From Aralia elata (taxonomy: Eukaryota; Streptophyta; Magnoliopsida; Apiales; Araliaceae), in the NCBI GenBank assembly GCA_034770075.1, contig CM068380.1, positions 82,221,393-82,285,392 of the forward strand: a stretch of 64,000 nucleotides of DNA, given 5' to 3'. Under the pieces are notes generated by a model that ran no database searches, was not told where the DNA came from, and saw nothing but the letters and a program-made list of their open reading frames with translations. Below are positions 1-12,233 of the stretch, piece by piece (positions within the stretch are counted from its first letter, which is position 1; every line of letters starts with the position of its first letter). Made by a program: the position numbers and the translations under genes.

Positions 1-532
1 CTTTAAAGTTCAAAAATATCACAAACAGTGTATACCCAACTCATAAGTCAAAATATAAACTAAGCATGCTTTTTAACTTTACAAGAGTTAAAAATTAATC
101 ACAATTTTTATCATCGGCCATAATCAAACACAATCAAATCATTGCTTAAGTTATCCTAAAAAAACATACTATCTAACTTGCAAACCTAATAAAATTTTCA
201 AGTACCAAATAAACAAACAAAAACACACCCCTAAACTTAAATTAGACATTGTCCTCAATGGCTAAGATAGAAAAAAAGTAAAGCAAATGACTTCTCTGAA
301 AATCGCTGATTGGCCACTTCAGCGTCCTCCTTGTCCACTAAATCTGGAGCATATTCCATATGTTCGCTATTTGGTACCTAAAGACAATTGACATAGCCAA
401 TTAAAATGCAATTAAATGAAAACTAAACAACTAAACTGTAATAAAATTAAAAAAAATAAAATAAAAATAACACTTGGGTTACCTCCCAAGAAGCGCTTGT
501 TTTAAAGTTGTTAGCCCGATTTCTTCCTTTTT

Positions 533-1213
533 CTATTCAATTCCCCTTCGATAATTGAGTAACCCTCCATCCATTAGTAGCAATGTAACATTTGAGGGCT
601 TTGCTTCTGTAAGGGCCATTGTTTCAATTTCACCTAACTTGTTCTTTTTAGATAGAATCCCTCTTAAGAACTTCAGGTAGCTAGGCGCTTGCTCCATTGT
701 GTCTGTGAACGGATTATTGAATTGAAGCTTCTTAAACACAACTTGATCTTCATCTATCTTCTCATGGATCCCTTTCTCATCCCACCATGGCTCCAAATTC
801 ATGCTGGCTCCCATGTTACATAGGGTTCTGCCGACGAAATGACTACTAATTGGGCACAGGATTGCAAAACTACCCGGATCCTTAAGCATTGGGGGAGAAG
901 GTACATGGGGTATTATCAAAATCGGCTTATCTGCGTTGGAACTCAATGTTGGATCTTCTTCAGCCTTCTTTTCCTGGTCCCCACTATTCGTCTCCTCTTT
1001 TTCATCCACATCTGTAGGCACGTTCGGTTGTAGCTTTGGCGTAGGTAATCCATCAGTCTCAGGAACCATGTCGCTGGACCAAGTGTCTTGAGGACAATTG
1101 TTAAAGGCGTTGATGAGCTGTCCCACCTGATTCTCAAGATTTCGAATCGACATCTCCTGACTATTCATCTGTTCCTCAATCAGAGCCATGTATTTGAAAA
1201 GTCGTTCCTCCAA
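533..1213 (-). pseudogene. Retroelement gag C-terminus plus scrambled protease fragment
   Basis: This 226-codon frame starts with the gag C-terminal 'SIRNLENQVGQL' coiled segment. It then has a protease-type block (DPGSFAILCPISSHFVG...LCNMGASMNLEP; the usual active site is D-[LM]-GAS, here N-M-GAS). After that comes a gag-protease linker (FKKLQFNNPFTDTMEQAPSY...), and it ends in 'EAKPSNVTLLLMDG', which normally follows the active site directly. The order is therefore shuffled compared with full-length relatives, and the catalytic Asp is Asn. It cannot encode a working protease. Confidence 0.65.
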
Positions 1214-1267
1214 GTTTGACTTCTCTTCTTCTTCATGTGGAGGGACTGGATCCTGAAATTCTGGAGT

Positions 1268-1621
1268 TTATGATTGGCTTGGAGCAAAGGTTTGGACTTG
1301 ATTGTCATCGCTCCATGAAAAATTTAGCGGATTCCCCCAATCACGATGATAATTATTAGAATAGTCATAATTGTTGGGGTAATCGACGAAGTTGTCATCA
1401 TACTGTACCAACTCGAAACTGATGGCGCATTGATGACTTGGATGGTTTCCAGCACAATAATCACAAATCACAGTTACACTTTGAATATATTGTGCAGCTA
1501 AAGCGTCAATCTTCCTTGAAAGTGTCTCTATTTGTGCTAACAAGTCATCGAGTCCACAAATCCCTGCCACTCTTGGCTGAGTCATTCTCGTATAAGGCCA
1601 CTGATAGTCATAGTTGGCCAT
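1268..1621 (-). pseudogene. Retroelement gag fragment with zinc knuckle
   Basis: This 117-codon frame begins in what is normally the middle of gag: an 'ANYDYQWP' segment, a 'GLDDLLAQIETLSRKIDAL' coiled segment, then the zinc knuckle CDYCAGNHPSHQC, followed by an Asn/Tyr-rich tail. The N-terminal capsid part of gag, several hundred residues in full elements, is absent between here and the primer-binding site. The gag is therefore 5'-deleted. A stop and frame change separate it from the next fragment at 1213. Confidence 0.7.
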
Positions 1622-1737
1622 GGTGTACTTAAAAAGGAAGTAAAACAGAAAAAGAATTAAATAAAAATAAAAATAAAACGTTTAAATTAAGATTAATTTG
1701 ATTGAAATTAATATTAGCAAAAATTATTAAATTAATT

Positions 1738-1754
1738 CCCCGGCAACGGCGCCA
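1738..1754 (-). other. Retroelement primer-binding site
   Basis: The minus strand reads TGGCGCCGTTGCCGGGG, the primer-binding site widely seen in plant Ty3/Athila/Tat elements. It is separated from the LTR end (CA at 1761) by AGTTTT. Confidence 0.75.
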
Positions 1755-1760
1755 AAAACT

Positions 1761-3600
1761 TGTTTGCTTAAATCTATACTAGCAAAATATGCAAGTATAC
1801 GCAGTGCACAAGTAATATAATGATAAGAGAGTGTCGAACCCACAAGGAATTATTTAATAATAATTACCAAGTACTAACTCATAATGAAATTAATTTTATT
1901 TAAACAATTCGATAAAAGTTGTTGAATTTTGAAAATAAAGTACTAAATTAACTAATCACTAACCACCAAGAATTGAATTCAGATAAAAGCTTAAGATTAC
2001 AATTTTCCTTAATGTTTCACTTGAATTAATACACTTCCTATTAAGTTATGCTAATTATTCCGGATTGTTAATCAAGAACTCATCAATAAACGAATCAACT
2101 TAAATCCACATAAGATAGAATTAAGATGAACACACTAGTTAACTAATTCACTATATCTATATGTGAATTACAATTAAAAGGGATTTAAAGTACATGTTCT
2201 CTTTCAGATTACATGCGACGTATATGTATATTTCTATCCTAGACACAAATTATGAATTTCATCATATGCAGAAAACACAATCACATGCTATTATGATCAG
2301 GTCTATATCTATAATCCATCTCTCGAGTTCATATAGATTATAGGTATATCTCTATCCTAGACACAAGTCATGAATTCCATCATATGCAGAAAACACAATC
2401 ACATGCTATTATGATCAGGTCTAAATCTATAATCCATCTCTCGAGTTCATATAGATTACCACGGTAATTGTTGACCAGACAATTAAACAATTAATCACAA
2501 ATCATAATAGACAATCCGATAATAATCAACAATAATTAACAAGAAAACATATCAATAAAAGCTGCACATTAAGTTCCATTGTAATCTTAAAAAGAAATTA
2601 GTTTATGATTGAATTAAAATCCATAATCCACAAGTAAACTATCATTCAAGAATTACAAAATAAAAAGATAAAAGAAGAAAGGAAAAACTCTTTTGAAGTA
2701 ATCTTTGATATCTTCCTTAGTCTCCTATCTTGATCTTCCTTCGTGATAATTTCTTGCTTTAAGCCTCCAATTCTTCTTCAATTCTAGGGTTTGCAAAGAG
2801 TAGCAAGATCCCTTTCTAATGGTCTAAAACATCTATTTATAACCTCTAGTTAAAGTCCTAAACCAATTAGAAATTACAAAACCAAATTCTATTCGAATTG
2901 GACAAAAATCAAGCATTTCAGCATTTCAGCATTTCTTCCTGTCGCTGCCGTGCCGGGTTTGGCTTAGAAAGCAGCGCTGCCACACCCAAATGGCTGAGAC
3001 CTTTTTTTTACTTCTGCACACCAGCGTGGCCTCGCCCAAAATATACTAGGAACTGGCGTGGCCGCGCCAGTCAAAATTCTGCTTCGACGTCTGTTGGTAA
3101 AATGGCCATAACTTTCTCATCCGAACTCCGATTGGGACGATTTAAGATGTTCCGGAAAGTTAAGAAGTAGATCTACAACTTTCATTCTTTACGAATTGAG
3201 CTGACTGGATCAAGGTCGAAATTGGGGTTTAAGTGGCTGCTATGTAAATGGCAACTCCAAACTTTGATCTCTGTTGATAAAAAGGCCATAACTTTTGGTC
3301 CGGAAGGAGTTACGGGGCGTACCATCTATCAAATCGAAGCTCTCAACGAGCTCTACAATAAAATTCAAATCCCAAGCAATGAACATACATCCAACTTGAT
3401 ATTGAAAACCCTTCAATCTTCCCTTCTTGCATTTGCTTGCATATTTTACTCCAAAAGATGTCCGGATTGCATTTTCTTGCTTCTTCCTACAAGATAACAT
3501 AAAAACACTATAAATACCTAATACTAACTTAAAATACTTAAGAACTCACAAATTATCAAGCCAAACGTACTTAATTCGTAGGTATAAAATCCACTCATCA
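1761..3600 (-). repeat. 5' LTR of the Athila-like element
   Basis: The LTR is bounded on the minus strand by TG (3600) and CA (1761), is 1840 bp long, and lies next to the primer-binding site. This length is usual for the Athila/Tat group. Short open frames inside it have no recognisable homology. It contains an internal 118-bp tandem duplication (2229-2464). Confidence 0.7.
2229..2464. repeat. 118-bp tandem duplication inside the LTR
   Basis: Two near-identical copies, starting near 2229 and 2347, each contain 'TCTATCCTAGACACAA', 'CATATGCAGAAAACACAATC' and 'CTCTCGAGTTCATATAGATT'. They differ by only a few bases. Confidence 0.85.
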
Positions 3601-4631
3601 CATCACGGTCCATAACAAGTTTAAAAAGTGAATATATCCAATATGAAGGGAAAGATGGAATTAATGAGTACTTCAAACTCTTATTCACAACTCAATCCTC
3701 TCCCATTTTTTGGATGTATTATGTAGCTGGATTGTCACAATCAGGCTTTTAAATCCTTAATATTCTCATTAGAGTCCACTAGATCGATGTTTCATCCGTA
3801 AGTGGGTCTAACTTGAATACATTATGGAATGGAAGTAATCATAAAGAGTGCCACTGGTAAATTTAGTTTTGAAACTAAGAGCCGTCTAGGCTACGTGGAA
3901 GCCTGCATGGAAGTGTGTTATTGTATATTGAACTACGTGAAAATAGATCCAACTGAAACAAATCCTACCTTCGATATTTAGCATGCCTTTGTTGAACTCC
4001 CAAGTTGTGTCTTTCCATATTTTTGCTGTTGATTGATGAAAATTTGACATAGCCTCACCTAGCCTATATGTTGCTGTTACTCCTTACTATTATATTTTAA
4101 ACGCTTGTATGTATTTTATTCTCCACAAGAAGGGGGAGTGTTCATGAGGTAAATGTGCTAAAATTTGGGTTAGATCTCTTGCTAACCTGGTAAAGAGAGT
4201 TACTCAGTAATTACCTTTTCTTGCTTCCATAGAATTAGTTGAAAGTTCTCTTTTATTGTCTCATGACATAGTTAACATGTTATCTTTGTAGGACATTTAA
4301 AATGTGAATCTGCTGGTAACATATAACTATGAAGAAGCATAAAAAATAGCTCAATACCACTGGTAGCAGCTTGCCTTTATGACAACTAGCTTAATGTTGT
4401 CTTTGTACTGCAAGCTTTGTTGCTAGATTCAGATGGAATTCTCTCTCTAACTCTCTCACATACACGCAAAAAATAAAATAAAAAAATGCACACGTTATAT
4501 CTTTAATTATCTCTGCAGATTCTCTGTGTGATAGAATATGCAGTTACCTGTGTGCTTGTGTAAGCTTGCTAATCTGCTTGCCTGCGTGTGTGACTATCAT
4601 ATATAGCCTTACTATTTTTTCTCTCATTCAG
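3601..4631 (+). other. Remainder of BIG intron 1, up to the exon-2 acceptor
   Basis: No coding frame of useful length and no homology to the BIG N-terminus is visible here. The stretch ends in a pyrimidine-rich acceptor, CTCTCATTCAG, at 4631. It directly follows the LTR of the antisense retroelement. The missing first exon of BIG must therefore lie beyond the left edge, with the retroelement inside intron 1, unless the gene has been truncated. Confidence 0.55.
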
Positions 4632-7600
4632 GATAACATGGTACAAATATTGGAGATAACACTAGTTGATGGCATGGATAGCGAGTCTGATTCGTCACAG
4701 CCTTGCTCGTTGAGTACGCTTGTAGACTCATTGTCGATGTTGCCTGTTAAAAGTTGTAGTATTGAGTTGCAGGACCACAACAAATGTTTGCTTCAAGGTA
4801 TTGTTCTAAGTCAAACCATCCTCCTTTAATGATTTAGCTGTAATAGTTTTTGTAATGCTGTGCTTTGCTTACTTGTTTTGAGAAGGGGGCAGTTGCTCAA
4901 AGGAAGAGAAACCAATGGATCGTCTTCTTATGAAATTAGCTTCTGAGTGCATGCAACTTGAGAATGTGAGCCCAGGGCCAGTCTCCACTGAGAAGTCTTT
5001 TCATCATAATTTTAATAAGGTGGTTTCTCTATCCCAGCACCGGGCAATTTTTCATCTGGGATGCATTCAGCGTCTTGTTTCGCTGTGCAAAGAACTGCTT
5101 GAACTTCCGGATATGGTTGATGAGAGAATGGTTCAATCAAATTTACGGAAAAGGTTGTCCTATTCAACTAAAATTTTCAAATTACTGGGAAGTGTTACAA
5201 AAGGCGTCCTATATGTTGAATATGATTCTATATTGTTCCAAGCTGTTGCTTCATTTATCAGTGTACTGCCTAACTTGTTCAAGCCTGGATTTGAATTTGC
5301 AAACAGCAATGCTTCTGTTGATAGTAGTTTTGAAGGTCTCACATTGTCACTGTTGGAAGAGTTTCTTCAACTTGTTCATGTGATCTTTTGCAACAGCAAT
5401 GTATTTCAAAACGTCCAGGCATTTTTAATAGCAACTGTCTTGGACAATCTGGACTCTGATGTATGGAGGTACAATAAGTCTGCTGGTAGCCTGAAGCTCC
5501 CATTGGCTTACTTCCCTCGAATTGTGATTTACATTCTGAAACTTATTGGGGATGTAAATAAACAAAATTATCAGGTTTTTGAGCTGAAGGACTTCAATGC
5601 AGAAGACATTGGGGTTTTTGCTGACTACCAGATAGAATCCCTTTCTTGCCATATTCGTTCGGAGAAGTTTTTTCTGTTACAGAAGTACTCTGTTCAGGAG
5701 CTATTGAGAATAATATTCCCTACTTCAAAGCAGTGGGTCGACAATCTATTCCACCTTGCTTTTTTCCTTCACTCGGAGGGAGTCAAGTTGAGGCCAAAAC
5801 TGGAGAGATCACATTCTAGTGGAACAAAAGCATCTTCTGCCCCAGAACCAGAAAATGCTATTTGCCATGAAGATGAAGCGCTCTTTGGCGACCTTTTCTC
5901 TGAGGGTGGTCGCTCTGTAGGATCTGTGGATGGATATGATCAGCCTAGTGTTGCTGCTAGTTCTGTCTTGAACATTTGCAATCTGCCATTGCAAGCTGCT
6001 ACAGAACTTTTCAGCTTTATAAAATTATGCATCTTTTCCCCTGAATGGAATTCTTCCCTGTATGAGGATGGTTGCAAGAAGCTTAGTGGCAGCCATATTG
6101 ACATTCTGCTTTCCATTCTGAACTGTCAGGGTTGTTATTCTGAAGACAGGAGTTCTGCTAATGATCTAGCATTATCTGGACAGAGGAAAATTGGCCATAT
6201 CCATGAACATTGCTTTGAACTGTTGCACAACTTTCTTTCTCGCCATGTTCTGTCTGATTCACTGGAGGAATACCTTGTCATGAAAATTCTAAATGTGGAG
6301 AATGGTGTCTTTGTTTACAATGATCAGACTCTTGCTTTGCTAGCTCATGCTCTCATCTGCAGGGTTGGTTTGGCTGGGAGTCAGTTGAGAACTCAAACCC
6401 AGAAGGCTTTTGTTGATTTCATTTCCGAGAAGGTGAAAACTTGTTCAAGCTGTCCTGATCTCAAGGAAGTTCTTGAGACTCTTCCTTCTGTGTTTCACAT
6501 TGAGATTCTTCTAATGTCATTCCATTTATCCTCGGAAGATGAAAAGTCAAAATCAGCAAACTTCATATTTTCTTCCCTTGGAGCAATCACTGCTCTCCCT
6601 GCTGGTTTTAGTAGTATGCAATTGACATGCTGGGGTTTACTAGTTTCGCGGTTGATTTTGATTCTTCGTCATATGATGTTTTACCCTCGTGCTTGTCCTG
6701 CAACATTGCTTTCGGAGTTGAGATCCAAGTTAAGAGAAGCCGCCTTTTTTGGCCCACGTCTTTCCAATGATGCAAATGATCATTCGCCTTGGGCATCAAC
6801 TGTTGTGGAGAATGTGATTGCTACCTGTATCAAAGAAGGACAAGTGGATAGCAGCTTTCTTAAACAACTGATTGATGTTGGACCGCTTTCTGCTTCAGTA
6901 TGTAGAGATGATAGGCCAGTTGAATGCTTAGGTTTGAAATGGTCTGAAATATGGTCCTCCTTCTCATGGATTTTGGCGTTCTGGAAAGGTAAAAAAGCTT
7001 CAGCAGCGGAAGACTTGATTCTTGAAAGATACATATTTGTCATTTGTTGGGATATCCCTACGGTGGACTCTAAATCGGAACAGGTGCTTCCTCTTGGCAT
7101 GCAGGATCCGGATGCCACAAATATGGAGCATCTGTTTCATTTTAGCCATTCCATTTTAGGTCATTGTGTAGTTATTCCGGAGAGCATCAATTTTTCAGAA
7201 GCGGTGTTTGTTTTGTTGAAACACATAAATGATGTACACATATCAGAGGAAATTGGGGAACTAGGGTGGGACTTTTTGAGGTATGGGTCGTGGCTGTCTC
7301 TGGTACTGTCACTACTTAATGTTGGCGTCTTGAGATACGGTATAAATAATACAACCATTTCTGAAGTTCCAATCTTGGAAGAGCATGCATCCAGGGATAC
7401 TGAATTTCTTACTCTTGCCGAAAGTCTGGTTTCTACTTTGTTTGGAACTAATAAAGTTGCAATTCTAGTGAGAATGTTATCATCTTTGTTGAAGAAATAT
7501 TTACGAGCGTATCAAAAAGCATTGCTTTCTACCTTTAATAACAGCCAAAAATCTGATGATACATTTTCAACTTTGTTGCTTCTCAAGCATACTGGAATAG

Positions 7601-10600
7601 ACAAATCTGTGCAGGATGCTTTGCTGGAGAAGAGTGGATTGAATTCTTGCCATCTGGAGTCTGTTTATGAGCTTTTGTCGAAGTTGACCGTAACTATAGA
7701 CAAAATGGCTCCTGGAATCCGATCGAAGGTATTTTGGGAATTTTTATTGCATGGTTTCCCCTGTCACCCTCAAATTTCTAGCGGAATTCTTTTGTCTTGC
7801 ATCCTTAGCATTCGGGTGATCGTTAACTTTCTAGATGAGCTGCTTGAGGTGAAAACTGCTAGAAGAATTATCTGTGCAGAGACTGAATTACTTCGCCAGA
7901 TTCTTGAATCAGTCTTGACCATAAAGTTTGATAGGATCTTTGAATGTCTTCATGGGAAATGTGATGATATCTATCATAGCTTGTCTGAAGGCTTAGAGGG
8001 CTTTGATTATAGCAGTTTATTTATGATGCAGAATATTGAAGAATTGTTAAGAGATACCAATGCCAGAGAAGTTAGTGATAGCAGTATTAATGAATGCCTA
8101 GTTAATAAGGCCATTGATACCATGAACAGCCTCTGGAAAGATCCTTCAAAGAATGTTATCTTTAAATTCTTCCTTTCTGCGGAAGACATGTCTGAACAGA
8201 TCAAGGATCTCTATGGTTCACATCGTGGTGATTTGTTGGTCCTTATTGATTCACTGGATAATTGCAACTCCGAGTCGGCGAATATAAAGGTTCTTAATTT
8301 CTTCATTGAACTTTTATCAGGAGAGGTTTCTTCCGATTTCAAACATAAGTTACAGCAGAAATTCGTAAGCATGGACTTGCTGTGCCTTTCAAAATGGCTG
8401 GAAAGTAGGCTGTTAGGTTCCACGATAGAAGCCCCAGGTGGGGTCGCCTCTGTAAATGGAAGTTCAATTTCTCTCAGAGAGTCAACTAGAAATTTTATTG
8501 CATGCCTTCTGTCTCCACCTTCTGAACTGCAATCCCAGGAATTGTACCATCACCTTTTTGAAGCCATGCTAGTTTCACTGGACTGCGCATTTATGCTCTT
8601 TGATGTTAATACAGCAAAATCGTATCTCAATTTTGTTGTTCAACTTTCAAAATCAGAGCTTTCAATGAAATCACTTCTACGGAGAACTGTAATGCTTATG
8701 GAAAAGATGGCTGGTGATGAACGTCTACTCCAAGGACTGAAGTTCCTGTTTGACTTTCTTGGGACTGTTTTAAGTGATTGTGGGTCTATCAAGAATACCG
8801 TAGAAAAATATTCTGGAAAGTCCGTGTCTAGCAATAGTTCTGGGGTGGGATCTGTTGCTTCTCGATCTCTTGCTTCGAGGAAAAATTCTGACACTTTGGT
8901 TCTTTCTTCTAATCAAGAAGGAAATTCCACATCTCTTGATTGTGATGCAACCTCTGTAGATGAAGATGAGGATGATGGAACATCTGATGGTGAAGTGGGT
9001 AGCATTGACAAGGATGATGAGGAGGATGGCAACAGCGAAAAAGCCCTTGCTTCTAAAGTTTGCACATTTACGTCCAGTGGCAGCAATTTTATGGAACAAC
9101 ACTGGTATTTTTGCTATACATGCGATTTGACTGTGTCTAAGGGCTGTTGTTCTGTGTGTGCAAAAGTTTGTCACCGTGGTCATCGTGTTGTCTACTCCCG
9201 CTCGAGTCGCTTTTTCTGTGATTGTGGTGCAGGGGGTGTCCGAGGTAGCAGTTGCCAATGCTTGAAGCCTCGGAAATTCACTGGAAGTAATAATAGTGAA
9301 CCAAATCGTGTTGCTGGTAGTTTTCAGTCCTTTCTACCCTTCCCGGAGGATGGGGACCAACTTCCTGACAGTGATTCTGATGTTGATGATGATGTTTTGA
9401 TGGACATAGATAACTCTGTCAAGTTGAATATTCCAAGAGAGGTTCAAGATGGCATCCCTCAGTTACTTGAAGACCTAAAAGTTGAAAGTCGGTTGCTTGA
9501 ACTTTTCAATTTGTTGATGCCGTCTATAACTAGCAGAAGAGACTCTAACCTATCCAAAGACAAGAAAGTTTCACTGGGTGACGATAAAGTGCTTTGTTAC
9601 AGTGGTGATCTTCTCCAATTGAAAAAGGCGTATAAAAGTGGATCTTTAGACCTGAAGATAAAGGCAGATTATTCGAATGCCAAGGAACTTAAATCTCATT
9701 TAGCAAGTGGTTCTCTTGTTAAATCCTTACTAAGTGTTAGCACTAGAGGTCGTCTAGCTGTCGGAGAAGGTGACAAAGTAGCTATATTTGATGTTGGGCA
9801 GCTGATTGGACAAGCCACTATTGCACCTGTGACGGCAGACAAGGCCAATGTCAAGCCCCTTTCGAAAAATGTTGTTAGGTTTGAAATTGTGCATCTTGTT
9901 TTCAATCCATTGGTGGAGAATTATCTTCTTGTTGCAGGCTATGAAGATTGCCAAGTTCTTACAGTAAGTCATCGTGGTGAGGTAGCTGATCGTCTAGCCA
10001 TCGAACTTGCTTTGCAAGGTGCCTATATCAGACGTGTAGACTGGGTTCCGGGATCTCAGGTGCAGCTAATGGTGGTCACCAACAGATTTGTCAAAATATA
10101 CGATCTATCGCAGGACAATATCAGTCCCTCACATTACTTCACGTTGCCTGATGGCGCGATCGTGGATGCGACACTAGTTGTGGCTTCACAGGGAAGAGTG
10201 TTTCTTATTGTGCTTTCTGAATCTGGATGCTTATTCAAGCTAGAAATAACAATGAAAGGAAATGTTGGAGCCAGACCATTAAAGGAAATACTTCATTTTC
10301 AGGACACAGAGATGCATGCAGGAGGCTCCTCTTTGTACTATTCATCAACTTTTAAGTTACTTTTTGTATCCTATCAAGACGGGACCACCTTGATAGGCCG
10401 ATTAAATAACAGCACGACATCTCTAACTGAGCTATCTGCTGTGTATGAGGAAGAGCAAGAAGGTAAGCTCCGAGCAGCTGGGTTGCATCGTTGGAAAGAG
10501 TTGCAATCTGGTAGTGGATTATTTGTTTGCTTCTCAAGTATGAAATCGAACTCTGCATTCACTGTTTCCATGGGAGAAAATGAGGTCATTGCACAGAATA

Positions 10601-12194
10601 TGCGGCAAGCTGTGGGATCAACCTCACCGGTGGTTGGGCTAACTGCTTACAAACCTTTATCCAAAGACAAAATTCATTGTCTTGTTTTACATGATGATGG
10701 GAGCCTTCAGATATACTCACATGTACCTGTTGGGGTTGACACGTGTACAACTGCGATCTCTGATAAAGTTAAGAAATTAGGTTCTGGTATTCTTAACAAT
10801 AAAGCTTATGCCAGTTCGAAGCCGGAATTCCCACTTGATTTTTTCGAGAAAACAGTATGCATAACAGCTGATGTGAAACTAAGTGGTGATGCCATCAGGA
10901 ATGGTGATTCAGAGGGAGCTAAGCAAAGCTTGGCATCTGAGGATGGGTTTCTTGAGAGTCCTAGCCCAGCAGGATTCAAGGTATATCATCACATAGTATA
11001 GCTTCTCATTATACATCTCTATCCTTAATAAATATTAGATCTTTCTTTATTGCCTGTAATTTTTGGGTTGTTTCAACACATGCTTCCTTCATTCGTCTAT
11101 CCATTAGCAAGTCATATAGATGCTATTGTGAGGTGTGTTCATATATGATTTCCTGTTTTTAAGTTTCTCTTCTTTTTTTTTTGGCTCAACAAAGTTTATT
11201 GTTCCGTCCATGGAGTTATTGGAGGAGTTCTTCATGGGGAATCTTTTGTGGCTTTGTGGAAGCTCCACAGTTTTTCTATTGGGGAGTTGATTGTTCTCTG
11301 TATACACCGTGTGTACATGGGCTTCATCCCTTTTTGGTGACTTTTGATATCACTTTTATAGTTCTATTTCTTATAAAAAAAAGTTATAAAGATGCTTTTG
11401 CACATTTTTGGTAACTTATTTATCTAGATCATGTCATATTTTCCTAGTATATTTTTCTTAGGTTGTGTTTACTACAGAAATATTACTTGCTTTTGGAATT
11501 GACAGACCTACTTATCGTTAATTTTTTTTCCTGGATATTATGGTTTACATATATTATTGGACACAGACATAAATACATTATTGATTTCAATTAAAAAAAC
11601 TTACCATATTTTAGTCCTTAATTGATTTCAATTATAAAAAAATTACTAATAAATTTTAGTCCTTAACGTAGCACTGAAAATGAACCATTAAAGAAAAACT
11701 ATGTCTAAGTGTGTTGGAAAAAAGTCAATTGGAGAAAGGACTCTCTTATCCAGGCCGAGGGATTATTACCGTGAAGAAAGGACAAATATGCAAATGTTGA
11801 AAGAAAAAAAAATTCAACTTTTTTTCATAAGAGCATTCTTTGCTAGTGAATTAATGTTTTGATGGATGCATTTCTCTATTCCTTGCTAGTTTTTCTGTCC
11901 CTTTTACAGCATAAATGTGCTAGTATGGTTGATGTTTTGAAACCTTGAGCAGCATTCTGTACTTCTGTTACCTGTACCTGTGACCTGTCCTTGTTGTATG
12001 CGGTGTAATCATTCTAATTGTGAAGTTATACTTTGAAGTATTCACGTTAAGGTTGTAGGAAAATGATAAAATATAAATTCAAAGCCTAAATCAGTTCAAA
12101 CATGCAAGTGCAGTAATAACGGAAGGAGAGATTGTAATTGAACATTAATTCTGTCTTGATAGGGACTGGCAGGTTATAGCTTTACACCCATTCC

Positions 12195-12233
<39 letters not shown>

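Larger units (their letters stand above)
1..3600 (-). mobile_element. Partial, internally deleted Ty3/Athila-like LTR retrotransposon
   Basis: The element reads right to left. An LTR (1761-3600) is followed, after six bases, by a primer-binding site (1738-1754), then a gag remnant (1268-1621), a gag/protease remnant (533-1213) and a non-coding tail that leaves the window. The LTR starts TGATGAGTGG on the minus strand, a common start for plant Athila/Tat LTRs. No reverse transcriptase, RNase H or integrase is seen. The tail carries an 'AAGCGCTTCTTGGGAGGTAA' block (about 483-502) and a 'GAGGACAATG' block near 250-260. In my recollection both normally sit after pol, close to the 3' LTR. I infer a pol-less, non-autonomous derivative. 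The second LTR is outside the window. Confidence 0.75.

Noticed and set aside
2898..3500. Open frames of 86-91 codons within the LTR
   Set aside because: They lie inside the retroelement LTR on both strands and show no family similarity.
4125..4145. AAGAAGGGGGAGTGTT as a copia polypurine tract and LTR start
   Set aside because: No LTR pair, no pol sequence and no inverted termini were found nearby in the BIG intron.
4915..4917. ATG at 4915 as the BIG start codon
   Set aside because: The frame continues upstream to 4886 and joins exon 4632-4797 with good splice sites; residues before the Met (GGSCSKEEKP) are conserved in BIG.
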